DNA from: Cronobacter turicensis z3032
GTDB taxonomy: Bacteria > Pseudomonadota > Gammaproteobacteria > Enterobacterales > Enterobacteriaceae
Direction: 5' to 3'
Length of the DNA: 64,000 bases
NCBI GenBank assembly: GCA_000027065.2
Contig: FN543093.2
Span: forward strand, 2,360,074 to 2,424,073
Shown here: one piece after another, positions 34,608-42,805 of the stretch
Position numbering within the stretch: position 1 is the stretch's first letter
How the letters are laid out: every line of letters starts with the position of its first letter
Translations under genes and position numbers: made by a program
Notes under the pieces: generated by a model
Databases searched by the model: none
Seen by the model: the letters and a program-made list of their open reading frames with translations, nothing else
Told to the model about the DNA's origin: nothing

Positions 34608-35720
34608 TTAAATATTGAGATCCACCCAAAGTGCTGCGTGATCGGAACCTGCCTGTTGCGGCTTTTTCAGTTCCGGGTAAACGTCCCATTTAACGGGTCG
34701 TTCACCGGGCCACATGCCCTTACGGATGACGCCGCCTGCGGTGACGCGCTCCCAGAGCGCGGGCGACAGCAGAATGTAATCGAGCTTGTTGTTTTTGGCG
34801 CTGTTGCCCCAGGTGCCGGGATACCCGCCATTGTCAAAGGCCGGGTGAGTAAAGGCGTCGCGCAGATCGGTCTCTTTCAGCAGCGGCGCCAGGGTGTCGC
34901 TCTCCGGCGTGTCGTTGAAATCGCCCGCGATAGCAATAAACTGCTCGCCGGCGTCGCGGCGCGCTTTGTAGATGTCCGCGACCCGCTGCGCCTGCGCTTT
35001 GCGCCTCGCGTCGGACTCCGCTTTACCGCCGTAGCCTTTACTCTTCAGATGATTGACCATCACCCATAGCGTATCGCCGTTTGCCAGCGGCACTGAATAT
35101 TCCGGGCAGTCGCGCGAAAAAATCAGCTGGCCGCGCGCGTCGCGGTCGTCCACGTGGCTGCGCATCGGGCCGATGGGATATTCCGCGCCGGTAAGCAGGC
35201 CAACATCGATGCCGCGGCTGTCGTTGCCGTCGATGACCATCACATGACGAAACGGCTCGCCGCCGAGCGCCGCGATAATTTCCTGGTTAAACGCCGCCAG
35301 CGCCGGACGGCTCTCCGCCTCCACCACGGCCAGCACATCGGCGTTAAGATCGCTCATCACTTTTGCGGTGATGCGCATGGCGACTTCATCCACCGGCGAG
35401 TCGATAAGCTCAAGCGAACCGACCCAGTCGGCGCGACCGCTGGCGATAATCTCGATACCGCCGTCGCGCGGGCGCTTCAGGAGGTTGCCGCGGTTACGGC
35501 GCAGGATGACAAACGGCCCGGTGTCGGATTTCTCAAGCCCGAGCGCCACCATGAGCTTAACCATCTCTTTCTTGCTGGCCTCGCTGTAGGTAATTTCGCC
35601 GAGCAACTCATTAAGCCGCGCGAATTTCTCCAGCACCGGCCGTCCCTGCGACCAGCTGCTTTGCGACATCACGCGCGCGCGATCGAACAGGTTTTCTACG
35701 TTATAAGACGCCAGACGCAT
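34608..35720 (-). CDS. Endonuclease/exonuclease/phosphatase-family protein
   Basis: This 370-residue protein has the Mg2+-dependent EEP (DNase I-like) fold and no signal peptide. Catalytic signatures occur in order: ASYNVENLF (N-terminal Asn), VVEAESRPA (metal Glu), SRGIDVGLL, VNHLKSKGY, AGDFNDTPESD (Asp/Asn pair) and the final SDHAALWVDL. The Asp-His close of the active site is intact, so it should be an active phosphodiesterase or nuclease. GGGAGGGG lies just before the ATG. It stands alone. E. coli has no orthologue here and the substrate is unknown; a nuclease, lipid phosphatase or phosphoesterase role are all possible. Confidence 0.85.
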   Translation of the reverse strand: MRLASYNVENLFDRARVMSQSSWSQGRPVLEKFARLNELLGEITYSEASKKEMVKLMVALGLEKSDTGPFVILRRNRGNLLKRPRDGGIEIIASGRADWVGSLELIDSPVDEVAMRITAKVMSDLNADVLAVVEAESRPALAAFNQEIIAALGGEPFRHVMVIDGNDSRGIDVGLLTGAEYPIGPMRSHVDDRDARGQLIFSRDCPEYSVPLANGDTLWVMVNHLKSKGYGGKAESDARRKAQAQRVADIYKARRDAGEQFIAIAGDFNDTPESDTLAPLLKETDLRDAFTHPAFDNGGYPGTWGNSAKNNKLDYILLSPALWERVTAGGVIRKGMWPGERPVKWDVYPELKKPQQAGSDHAALWVDLNI

Positions 35721-36003
35721 AGCCCCTCCCGTTGTGGTTATCCCCCGCCGCAGACTCCGAAGCCCGGCATCAGGTCTTTCTCAGTGTGGCAGCAAATTGT
35801 TACGTCTTCAAAACAGGCGCTACGGCGCAAAACGCGCTGGTATTCGTCGCCGTAATCCGTACCATACACGCCACGCACAGGAACACATTCGGGCCTGCTG
35901 GCGCCTGCGGCAATCTCCGCCGCGCGCGGGCAGGCCAACGGTGAATACGCGCGCCGGGCAATCCGCCAGAGCGCGCCGCAACGCAGAACTGAGCCACTTT
36001 TAA

Positions 36004-36936
36004 ATGTCTGAAATTCAAGAAATTAGCAAAAAAGAGCAGTACAACCTCAACAAATTGCAGAAGCGCCTGCGCCGCAATGTCGGCGAAGCTATCGCCGATT
36101 ACAATATGATTGAAGAAGGCGACCGCATCATGGTGTGCCTCTCCGGCGGCAAAGACAGCTACACGATGCTGGAGATTTTGCGCAACTTACAGCAGAGCGC
36201 GCCGGTGAATTTCTCGCTGGTGGCGGTGAATCTCGACCAGAAACAGCCGGGTTTCCCGGAGCATATTCTGCCGGAATATCTGGCGGCCCTTGGCGTGGAA
36301 TATAAAATCGTTGAGGAAAATACCTATGGGATCGTCAAAGAGAAGATCCCCGAAGGGAAAACCACCTGCTCGCTCTGCTCACGTCTGCGTCGCGGCATTC
36401 TTTACCGCACCGCCACTGAGCTTGGCGCAACCAAAATCGCGCTGGGTCATCACCGTGACGACATTCTGCAAACGCTGTTCCTGAATATGTTCTACGGCGG
36501 AAAAATGAAAGGAATGCCGCCGAAGCTGATGAGCGATGACGGTAAACATATCGTGATTCGCCCGCTCGCCTACTGCCGTGAAAAAGACATTGAACGTTTC
36601 TCGCAGGCGAAAGGCTTCCCGATTATTCCGTGCAACCTCTGCGGCTCACAGCCGAACCTGCAGCGTCAGGTGATCGCCGATATGCTGCGCGACTGGGATA
36701 AACGTTATCCGGGCCGTATCGAAACGATGTTCAGCGCGATGCAGAATGTCGTGCCGTCGCACCTGTGCGACACCGAACTGTTCGACTTCAAAGGCATTCA
36801 TCACGGCTCTGAAGTGGTGAACGGCGGCGATCTGGCGTTTGATCGCGAAGAGATCCCGATGATGCCCACCGGCTGGGCGCCGGAAGATGAAGAGGCGCCG
36901 CCGATGCAGCGCCTCGATGTGCTGGAAATCAAATAA
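36004..36936 (+). CDS. ttcA: tRNA 2-thiocytidine(32) synthetase TtcA
   Basis: TtcA is an iron-sulfur and ATP-dependent enzyme that thiolates C32 of certain tRNAs. The 310 residues match the family. The PP-loop is [12 protein letters not shown] (about residues 45-56). The cysteine pairs that hold the [4Fe-4S] cluster and sulfur are [12 protein letters not shown] (about 120-131) and IPCNLCGSQ (about 211-219). The GHHRDD motif follows the first pair. The start lies 283 bp from the divergent EEP gene in a gap with no other gene. In E. coli ttcA is next to dbpA; here dbpA is absent and fnrS-zntB follow directly. Confidence 0.97.
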   Translation: MSEIQEISKKEQYNLNKLQKRLRRNVGEAIADYNMIEEGDRIMVCLSGGKDSYTMLEILRNLQQSAPVNFSLVAVNLDQKQPGFPEHILPEYLAALGVEYKIVEENTYGIVKEKIPEGKTTCSLCSRLRRGILYRTATELGATKIALGHHRDDILQTLFLNMFYGGKMKGMPPKLMSDDGKHIVIRPLAYCREKDIERFSQAKGFPIIPCNLCGSQPNLQRQVIADMLRDWDKRYPGRIETMFSAMQNVVPSHLCDTELFDFKGIHHGSEVVNGGDLAFDREEIPMMPTGWAPEDEEAPPMQRLDVLEIK

Positions 36937-36943
36937 GCCTGAT

Positions 36944-36969
36944 GCCCTCCCCGCGGAGGGCTTTTTTTT
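36944..36969 (+). terminator. Intrinsic terminator after ttcA
   Basis: GCCCTCC and GGAGGGC form a 7-bp stem around CCGC, followed by eight T. It lies seven bases after the ttcA stop. Confidence 0.93.
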
Positions 36970-36975
36970 GCCTGC

Positions 36976-37125
36976 TTAACGCATGTGCGGCGGCGGATCG
37001 TCGATGGGACGCGGGTCCGGCGATGGCGGATCGGGAACCGGCTGCGGCGTCGGGATTGGGTCCGGCACGGGTACGGGATCAATGGGCACCGGATCGCTCA
37101 TGGTCGTCTGATACAGATGATGCAT
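36976..37125 (-). CDS. Proline-rich small protein (YnaL-like)
   Basis: This 49-residue protein begins MHHLYQTTMSDP and is followed by a Pro-Val/Ile-Asp repeat tract, about a third proline, ending DPPPHMR. It is expected to be an extended chain with no fold of its own. GAGGAAG stands five bases before the ATG at 37125, so this start is preferred over the longer open frame from 37224. It resembles the small protein called YnaL in enterobacterial annotations, though I cannot confirm this. The function is unknown. It lies between ttcA and fnrS, reading toward ttcA. Confidence 0.65.
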   Translation of the reverse strand: MHHLYQTTMSDPVPIDPVPVPDPIPTPQPVPDPPSPDPRPIDDPPPHMR

Positions 37126-37222
37126 CGTCGCTTCCTCTTTGATGGCAGATACGTTAAGCGTAGAAGATGCGTCACAGAAGGGAAAAGCGAGCCGCGGCGG
37201 CGTCACGTTAAAATCAGCAGGC

Positions 37223-37345
37223 AAAAAAAAGCCGACTTAATTAAGTCGGCATCGTACGAATCAAATTGTGCTATGCAGTAATTCAAAAAAGGAAGTAAGA
37301 CAATATGGAGCGCAACGCCCATCGCTTGACGTTGCATTCACCTGC
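37223..37345 (-). ncRNA. fnrS: FnrS, anaerobically induced small RNA
   Basis: Read leftward from 37345, the sequence starts GCAGGTGAATGCAACGTCAA and closely follows E. coli FnrS over its length of about 122 nt. That includes the seed region, the internal GGCGTTGCGCTCC and the AT-rich linker. It ends in a terminator hairpin GCCGACTTAATTAAGTCGGC with eight T (37223-37230). FnrS is an Hfq-dependent RNA that silences aerobic-metabolism mRNAs such as sodB, maeA and gpmA when oxygen is absent. Its position next to zntB is the same as in E. coli. The 5' end is placed by homology. Confidence 0.95.
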
Positions 37346-37380
37346 GACAGGAATGATGCCGTGAAACGGCGTACCATTTC

Positions 37381-37394
37381 TTGATGTCGCTCAA
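37381..37394 (-). promoter_or_regulatory. FNR box at fnrS promoter
   Basis: TTGATGTCGCTCAA matches the FNR consensus TTGAT-N4-ATCAA at nine of ten positions. Its centre is about 42 bases before the predicted fnrS start, the class-II activating position that contacts RNA polymerase at -41.5. The site explains anaerobic induction. Confidence 0.85.
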
Positions 37395-37439
37395 ACTCGT
37401 GAGGTTTTTTGGTTCACTTTGCGCGCAAAAGGCGTTTTT

Positions 37440-38423
37440 TTACAACCATTTACTTCGATGTAACCACCACGTAACACCGCCAATCACCAGCACCAGCGCT
37501 ACGCAGAAAACGCTAAAGCCCAGATGCCAGCCGCCGCCGGGAATGCCGCCAAGGTTGACGCCAAACAGCCCCGTAAGAAACGTACTGGGCAGAAAGACCA
37601 TCGCCATCAGCGACATCGTATAACTGCGGCGCGACAGCGACTCCTGCATCGTCTGGGAAATTTCATCGGCCATCACCGCGGTGCGCGCGATACAGGCGTC
37701 GATTTCATCCAGCCCACGACCAAGGCGGTCAGCGATATCCAGCATCCGGCGGCGCTGATCGTCATTCATCCAGCTAAATCGCTCGCTGGCGAGGCGTGAA
37801 AAGACATCGCGCTGCGGCGACATATAGCGACGCATGACAATCAACTGTTTGCGCAGCAGCGCCAGCACGCCGCGCGGCGGCACGATCTCTTCCAGCAGAT
37901 TGTCTTCCAGATCGATAATTTTATCGTGCAGCTCTTCGATAAATTCGCTGGCGTGATCGGTCAGCGCATCGCAGGCGTCCACCAGCCAGCCGCCGACATC
38001 CGCCGGGCCGCTGCCCTCGTTCAGATCGTGAATGATATCGTCGAGCGCCAGCACCTTACGTTGACGCGTGGAGACGATAAGCCGCTCGTCGATATAGAGC
38101 CGCATCGCCACCAGCTGGTCCGGACGTTCGTCAGTGCTGCCGTTAATGCAGCGCAGCGTAATCAGCGTACCGTCGCCCATGCGCGTGACGCGCGGCCGCA
38201 GGCTCTCGCCCGCCAGCGCGTCGCGCACCATATTTGGCAGCAGCGGCGTCTCAGTGAGCCACTGCGCGCTTTCCTGGTTGGCATAGTTCAGGTGCAGCCA
38301 GCAGGGATGGTCTTTATCGATAACGCAGTCATTCTGCAACGGCTTTACGCCGCCGTGACCGTCCAGCAGCCAGGCGATGACCGCATCCGGCACATTTACT
38401 TCAGAGCCCTTAATGGCCTCCAT
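37440..38423 (-). CDS. zntB: Zinc transporter ZntB (CorA superfamily)
   Basis: ZntB is a 327-residue homopentameric member of the CorA/2-TM-GxN family, mediating Zn2+ transport at the inner membrane. A large N-terminal cytoplasmic domain (about 260 residues) leads into two C-terminal helices ([21 protein letters not shown] and [20 protein letters not shown]). The pore loop [10 protein letters not shown] carries the GxN signature. Its close match in length and order to E. coli supports the symbol. GGAGACGCG precedes the ATG. Confidence 0.96.
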   Translation of the reverse strand: MEAIKGSEVNVPDAVIAWLLDGHGGVKPLQNDCVIDKDHPCWLHLNYANQESAQWLTETPLLPNMVRDALAGESLRPRVTRMGDGTLITLRCINGSTDERPDQLVAMRLYIDERLIVSTRQRKVLALDDIIHDLNEGSGPADVGGWLVDACDALTDHASEFIEELHDKIIDLEDNLLEEIVPPRGVLALLRKQLIVMRRYMSPQRDVFSRLASERFSWMNDDQRRRMLDIADRLGRGLDEIDACIARTAVMADEISQTMQESLSRRSYTMSLMAMVFLPSTFLTGLFGVNLGGIPGGGWHLGFSVFCVALVLVIGGVTWWLHRSKWL

Positions 38424-38484
38424 CGCGTCTCCTGATGTTCAGTTCGAATGAGGAAAGGCTGAACGCGCCAGCCCCTGCCCAGGC

Positions 38485-38688
38485 TTAACGGTTTTCCAGC
38501 GCGGCCTGAATGGCGTCGGCCAGTTCAGCCAGATGATGGCGGGTATATTCGATATCTTTGGCGAGCTTATCACGCCCTTCATAGTTATTCGGGGCCGCCA
38601 CGGAGGCTTTGATAAGTTCAAGCGCGGCGTTCACCGCCAGCAGGCGTTTTTCCGCATCGCTGCGGGAGGCGTAATTTTCAGGCAGCAT
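38485..38688 (-). CDS. Small helical protein, unknown function
   Basis: This 67-residue protein, rich in Ala, Leu and Glu, is predicted to form a pair of helices (SDAEKRLLAVNAALELIKASV and AKDIEYTRHHLAELADAIQAAL). It is soluble and acidic. GGAG lies seven bases before the ATG. I do not recognise a named family. It sits 61 bp upstream of zntB on the same strand and may share its transcript. Confidence 0.65.
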   Translation of the reverse strand: MLPENYASRSDAEKRLLAVNAALELIKASVAAPNNYEGRDKLAKDIEYTRHHLAELADAIQAALENR

Positions 38689-38766
38689 ACTTCACTCCGG
38701 TAATTCAACTGGCTTTATGGTGCTACATTGCACAGGAATTTCAAGCCGGAGCGATTCGGTTGCGGA

Positions 38767-38940
38767 TTAAAACAGCGCTACCAGCAGGGCAACGGGAAAA
38801 CTCATCGGCCAGGTCGCGCCAATAAGCGTTGCGCAGAGCAGCTTAATGCTGGTTTTGTCTTTCGCAATAAAAAAGGTAATGAGCGCCGCGATCGACGCCA
38901 TAACGGCGTAAAACACGAGCATATGTTGATAGAGCGTCAT
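38767..38940 (-). CDS. ortT: Orphan membrane toxin OrtT (GhoT family)
   Basis: OrtT is a 57-residue inner-membrane protein that, in E. coli, reduces membrane potential and growth under stress such as amino-acid limitation. It is related to GhoT but lacks a partner antitoxin. The sequence MTLYQHMLVFYAVMASIA is almost identical to the E. coli OrtT start. The second helix region keeps GATWPMSFPVALL. Two membrane spans are predicted, with a basic loop (AKDKTSIK) between. The start at 38940 is set by homology; the ribosome binding site is weak, which suits a toxin. No ghoS-like gene is adjacent. In E. coli ortT lies elsewhere on the chromosome. Confidence 0.9.
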   Translation of the reverse strand: MTLYQHMLVFYAVMASIAALITFFIAKDKTSIKLLCATLIGATWPMSFPVALLVALF

Positions 38941-39141
38941 GATGGCGTATCCATACTGAGAATGCGGTCGCAATATGCGATTTTTTATGACGCAGATCAA
39001 GTCTCAGTGAAGGCCGCCGCGCAGAAAAACTTGATCTGCTTCACCTTAATCCCGCTGTAAACATGGATGAATCAAATCCGCGCGTGATGTGTTAACGTCA
39101 GCCTATGCATAAATTTTACAACTCAGGGCCACTCTGTCGCA

Positions 39142-39465
39142 ATGAGAACCACACGCGTTACGTTACGTCTTTCCCACGCTGTCAGCGACGTTATGCTTGA
39201 TGACATTAAAGCCATTATTCCTGCGGATGCGCTTCAGGTCTTTACGAATCAACTGGATGAAACTCAGTACGCCACGCTGGAGTGTCTTCAGACGGAACGG
39301 AACTGTTCGCTTATCGCCTCGGCGATTGTCGTCTGGCGCCAGCTCGGACACATCAAAAGCCTGATATACCGCAACGGCGACGTTCTGCGCGATGTCTCAG
39401 ACGCCAGCCAGTTTCAGCTATTCACAATGCTGCGCGCGCCGCTGACGGTGCTGGCCATTCGCTGA
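39142..39465 (+). CDS. Hypothetical protein, 107 residues
   Basis: I do not recognise this protein. It is soluble, with no signal peptide, two cysteines (LECLQTERNCS) and a mix of helix and strand. The ribosome binding site is poor and the codons are less biased than in core genes. It is divergent from ortT with 200 bp between. A regulatory relation to ortT is possible only by position; it shows no likeness to GhoS. Confidence 0.5.
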   Translation: MRTTRVTLRLSHAVSDVMLDDIKAIIPADALQVFTNQLDETQYATLECLQTERNCSLIASAIVVWRQLGHIKSLIYRNGDVLRDVSDASQFQLFTMLRAPLTVLAIR

Positions 39466-39538
39466 TCGCTTTCAGATAATTCTCAACTTTCCCTCTGCGC
39501 TGCCGATAACCATCTGAAAATGGACGGGGAAGACGCTT

Positions 39539-39730
39539 ATGCTGCCTGGAATACCCACGCTGGCGCTGGCCTTTATGGTCTGGCTGCTGATTTTTATCCC
39601 TTCTTATAAAATCGCCAGACGAGCGGGGTTCGGCTGGTCGATGGCGCTGCTATTGACGCTACCGGGCCTGAATATCGTCGCCTGGTGGTGTTTTGCCTGT
39701 ATGAAGTGGCCAGCGCGCCGCTATTTCTGA
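39539..39730 (+). CDS. Small two-helix membrane protein
   Basis: A 63-residue frame encodes two hydrophobic segments (LALAFMVWLLIFIPSYKI and SMALLLTLPGLNIVAWWCF) joined by a basic turn (ARRAGFG). The pattern, with a conserved-looking LPGLN before the second helix, is that of the small membrane proteins often annotated as DUF2897-like or hypothetical. GGGGAAG precedes the ATG. It lies 73 bp after the preceding gene on the same strand. The function is unknown. Confidence 0.6.
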   Translation: MLPGIPTLALAFMVWLLIFIPSYKIARRAGFGWSMALLLTLPGLNIVAWWCFACMKWPARRYF

Positions 39731-39933
39731 TTAACGTCTTGCGCGGTTTCTGACGGGCGTTTTTTAACGCCCTGCCATGTCGTGCCTGCTGAATTTTTTG
39801 AGTAAACGCCGCGCATAGCGTTAAAGCTCCGCGTCCCCTTGCCGATGATGCAGATAACCCAACGCCCGCGTTGACAGTAAAAGCCCGAGGCGTCCGCGCC
39901 ACAAAAGAAGCCGTGCATAAAGGTAGCACCCCT

Positions 39934-41685
39934 ATGTTTAGCCACATCGACAGAAAAGATGCCAGACGCATGGCAGCCCTGGATATGCTCCGGGGAAATC
40001 ACGGGCACCAGGACCCGGTACTGCTGCAATTCGCGAGACTCGCAAGCCTCGCGCTCGGCATTCCTGGGTGTTTTATCGCCGTGGTGGATAAAGCGGGGCT
40101 GCCGGTACACCTTGCGCACCCCGAACCGTTGCAGCTCGACGCGGCCGTACTGACACAGCCGCTGTGCGCGCACAACGAGCCGGTCTGGTGCTGCGATACG
40201 ACGCTGGATACGCAGGCGAGTCAGCATCCGCTGGTCGTGGCCGCTCCTCACGTGCGGTTTTTCGCCTGTGCGCCGCTGCGCACGCGCGACGGCAGCCTGA
40301 CCGGCACCATCGGCATAACGGATACCGTGGCGCAGCCGTTTGATGACGAGCGCGCCCGGACGCTCACGCTTATCGCCGGGCTGACCGGTGCCTGGCTTGA
40401 GACATTAAACGCGGTCGGTTTTTTAGATCCGGTAACCCGCCTGCCCAATCGCCAGAAACTACTGGCCGATATGGAGCGGCTCGCCGCCAGCGGTAGCGCC
40501 GAGCGCTTCACGCTGATGATTTTCGACTGCATCGATATGCCCTCCGCCTACGAGCTGGCGCGCTCGCTCGGCATGCCCGCGCTGGAGACGCTGCTTAACG
40601 ATCTCGGCCCGTTGCTGCGCATGAGGCTGCGGCTCAAAAACGACACCGTACTCTATAACGTGGCGACGGGCCGCTACGCGCTGCTGTTAAAAACGCGCAA
40701 TCAAAAAGCTATTCGTCGTAACGCCGCGATACTGCCGCTGGTGAACGCGCGCATGCTGCAGGGTATTAATATCCGGCTGAATATTTTTGCTGGCGAAGTG
40801 GGCTGGCAGCCGGAGAAAACGACGCCCAACGAGGCGTTGCGTCGCGCCATCAGCGCGCTGCACGAGGCAATCTGGCTTAACAAGCGCCATATGGTGTTTG
40901 ACGCCGGGCGCGATGAGAAACGCAACGTCGATTTCCAGTTGCTGCACGATCTCAGCGAGAGCATCGCCAAAAACCGCGGGCTTTATCTGATGTACCAGCC
41001 GAAAATCAAACTCAGCACCAACCGGGCCGTCGGTGCGGAGGCGCTGCTGCGCTGGCGTCACCCGACGCGCGGCGATATTCCGCCCGGCGTGTTTATTCCT
41101 CTGGCGCAAAACACCAGCCTGATGGAAGAGATTACGCAATGGGTGATAGGCGCCGCGCTGTTGCAACTGCAAAAGTGGCGCCAGGAGGGCATCAACCTGC
41201 CGTTGTCGGTCAATATCAGCGTCAGCGATCTCTCGCGTACCGGTTTTGCCGACGCGCTGGAAGAGCGTGTTCTGCGCGCCGGGCTCTCGACGAACGATAT
41301 CCGTATCGAATGCCTGGAGACTGAAAAAGCGCTGGAAAGCGAAACTGCGCTCAACGAGATGGACATGCTGAAGCTGCGCGGATTTAAGATCCTGCTCGAT
41401 GACTTCGGCGCAGGCTACAGCAACATCAACTACCTGCGCCGCATCCCTATCGACATTATCAAGCTCGACCGCTCACTGACCTCAAGCATCGCCCAGGAGC
41501 GCAGCAGCCAGATTATCGTGCGTAACGTTATCCAGATGCTGAAAGAGCTGGATTACGTGGTGCTGGCCGAAGGCGTGGAGGATGCCGAAACCGCGCGTCT
41601 GCTGCTGGAGTTTGGCTGCGATGAAGCTCAGGGGTATTTCTTCTCGCGCCCGGTGGAGCCCGAATATATCGCGCAGTGGATATAA
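39934..41685 (+). CDS. GAF-GGDEF(degenerate)-EAL cyclic-di-GMP phosphodiesterase
   Basis: This 583-residue cytoplasmic signalling protein has three domains. A GAF sensor (about residues 20-165) contains a cysteine-rich patch near LCAHNEPVWCCDTT. The diguanylate cyclase domain (about 170-310) is degenerate: the GGDEF site is replaced by TGRYA. The EAL domain (about 325-580) keeps the catalytic set EALLRW, the Asn in SVNISVSDL, the Glu in ECLETE, DDFGAGYS, KLDRS, EGVE and the final QGYFFSRP. It is therefore expected to hydrolyse cyclic-di-GMP, with the GGDEF part perhaps binding GTP allosterically. The ATG at 39934 is preferred to the TTG at 39871; neither has a strong binding site. Confidence 0.9.
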   Translation: MFSHIDRKDARRMAALDMLRGNHGHQDPVLLQFARLASLALGIPGCFIAVVDKAGLPVHLAHPEPLQLDAAVLTQPLCAHNEPVWCCDTTLDTQASQHPLVVAAPHVRFFACAPLRTRDGSLTGTIGITDTVAQPFDDERARTLTLIAGLTGAWLETLNAVGFLDPVTRLPNRQKLLADMERLAASGSAERFTLMIFDCIDMPSAYELARSLGMPALETLLNDLGPLLRMRLRLKNDTVLYNVATGRYALLLKTRNQKAIRRNAAILPLVNARMLQGINIRLNIFAGEVGWQPEKTTPNEALRRAISALHEAIWLNKRHMVFDAGRDEKRNVDFQLLHDLSESIAKNRGLYLMYQPKIKLSTNRAVGAEALLRWRHPTRGDIPPGVFIPLAQNTSLMEEITQWVIGAALLQLQKWRQEGINLPLSVNISVSDLSRTGFADALEERVLRAGLSTNDIRIECLETEKALESETALNEMDMLKLRGFKILLDDFGAGYSNINYLRRIPIDIIKLDRSLTSSIAQERSSQIIVRNVIQMLKELDYVVLAEGVEDAETARLLLEFGCDEAQGYFFSRPVEPEYIAQWI

Positions 41686-41694
41686 ATAACCTTT

Positions 41695-41718
41695 CTCCGG
41701 CGCGCTTCAACGCCGGAG
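41695..41718 (+). terminator. Hairpin after the EAL gene
   Basis: CTCCGGCG and CGCCGGAG form an 8-bp stem with an 8-base loop, followed by AATCATTTT. It starts nine bases after the stop codon and probably ends transcription, though the T-tract is short. Confidence 0.6.
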
Positions 41719-41900
41719 AATCATTTTCTGCAGGTTTTGGGAAGGCCCGATAATAACCTTCCTCTTTTTGATGTTTAGCATTAATATCCATACAGTTTAT
41801 GCTTTTGTATATTAATACACAGTTAAAACCGAGGCATTTCAGTAATACGCCAGAGAAAACCCGTGAAATGAAAAATAATTTTGTACCGGAATATTTCCCG

Positions 41901-41989
41901 TCTACGCTTATTTGCAGACCTTAGCAATGCGCTAAGGCTATCTTTGCCACCACCAGGGCATCAGGGGTTCAGGGATGAACCGCCTTTTT
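41901..41989 (+). ncRNA. Candidate sigma-S-dependent small RNA
   Basis: TCTACGCTTA at 41901-41910 matches the sigma-S -10 consensus KCTAYRCTTA at every position. Transcription would start near 41917. The first bases form a perfect hairpin CCTTAGC-AATGC-GCTAAGG (41919-41937). About 30 nt later GGTTCA-GGGA-TGAACC (41966-41981) forms a second, followed by GCCTTTTT. The unit would be about 73 nt. A competing reading is a 46-codon frame starting at 41975 with GGGG seven bases upstream. The rest of the 41719-42428 gap is AT-rich and holds no other convincing gene. I do not recognise this RNA. Confidence 0.3.
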
Positions 41990-42350
41990 ATGCACTTCCT
42001 CGCCTCCTGCATTTTTTCTTCACCTCTCGCCACGGTTGTCAGCGTCTGCTGTGCAGCCTCGCGGCCGGGCTCCCATGCTCAACGCTGGCGCCGCCTGACC
42101 AGACATGCGCTATAAAAATACGTCAAAATATGTCTTGAGAATTCATCATATTAATTTCATTACCAGCGAAACATAATGACCAATAAGTATACTGCCGTCT
42201 CGTTCGCATCTTTATAAATTACTCCACTTACGAAGGTTTTATCGTGAAAAATAAGAACAAACACATCAGGAAAATTTAACGGTAAAACAGTCAGTTTGTT
42301 TTAAAAGGCTATTTTTCCTGGCCACTGACTTGCACCCCAAAAATATCTTA

Positions 42351-42360
42351 TCTACAGTTA
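42351..42360 (+). promoter_or_regulatory. Sigma-S-like -10 element of the KGG-protein gene
   Basis: TCTACAGTTA differs from the sigma-S -10 consensus KCTAYRCTTA at one position. It lies about 70 bp before the start of the KGG-repeat gene, whose relatives yciG and ymdF are controlled by sigma-S in E. coli. Confidence 0.45.
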
Positions 42361-42428
42361 TTAATACGTTTTCGATAGCAGTCACGCACTGCTGTAATAA
42401 GTACGACCAACAACATGAGGAGAAATAT

Positions 42429-42668
42429 ATGACTCAGCATCGTGGTGGTTCAGGTAACTTCGCAGAAGATCGTCAGCGCGCCTCTGACGCAGGGCAGAAA
42501 GGCGGTCAGCATAGCAGCGGTAATTTTAAAAACGATCCGCAGCGTGCCTCTGAAGCAGGCCAGAAAGGCGGCCAGCAAAGCGGGGGGAATTTTAAAAATG
42601 ACCGCGAACGCGCCTCTGAAGCGGGGCGTAAAGGTGGTGAAAACAGCCACGGCGGCGGTCGTTCCTGA
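42429..42668 (+). CDS. KGG-repeat stress-induced protein (YciG/YmdF family)
   Basis: This 79-residue, highly hydrophilic protein is built from three repeats of about 22 residues, each like GNFKNDxxRASEAGxKGGQ. This is the KGG (conidiation-specific protein 10-like) repeat of YciG and YmdF. Such proteins have no cysteine or hydrophobic core and are thought to be disordered stress proteins; YciG affects flagellin and swarming in E. coli. AGGAG lies eight bases before the ATG. A sigma-S-like promoter upstream and a strong terminator downstream frame it as a single gene. Confidence 0.92.
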   Translation: MTQHRGGSGNFAEDRQRASDAGQKGGQHSSGNFKNDPQRASEAGQKGGQQSGGNFKNDRERASEAGRKGGENSHGGGRS

Positions 42669-42753
42669 TACGGGTTACCGCAAGGCAAGCATAATGCACT
42701 GCTAATAGCGCAGGCGCTGTAAGTTTTAAGACATTTTGAACATCAGGAAATAT

Positions 42754-42782
42754 AAAGGAGAGCGCTATGCTCTCCTTTTTTT
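42754..42782. terminator. Bidirectional terminator after KGG-protein gene
   Basis: AAAGGAGAGC and GCTCTCCTTT form a 10-bp stem around GCTAT, followed by further T. It lies 86 bases after the KGG-gene stop and 24 bases beyond the stop of the leftward gene at 42806. Confidence 0.9.
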
Positions 42783-42805
42783 ATGGTGTTCGCCGGGCGG
42801 TTTAA

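Noticed and set aside
42244..42279. An 11-codon frame (GTG start, Lys/Asn-rich) upstream of the KGG gene.
   Set aside because: Very short, no conservation evidence. It could be a leader peptide, but nothing in the sequence supports it.
42442..42660. Repeats every about 66 bp that could suggest a CRISPR or tandem-repeat array.
   Set aside because: They encode the KGG protein repeat in frame, number only three and lack unique spacers.
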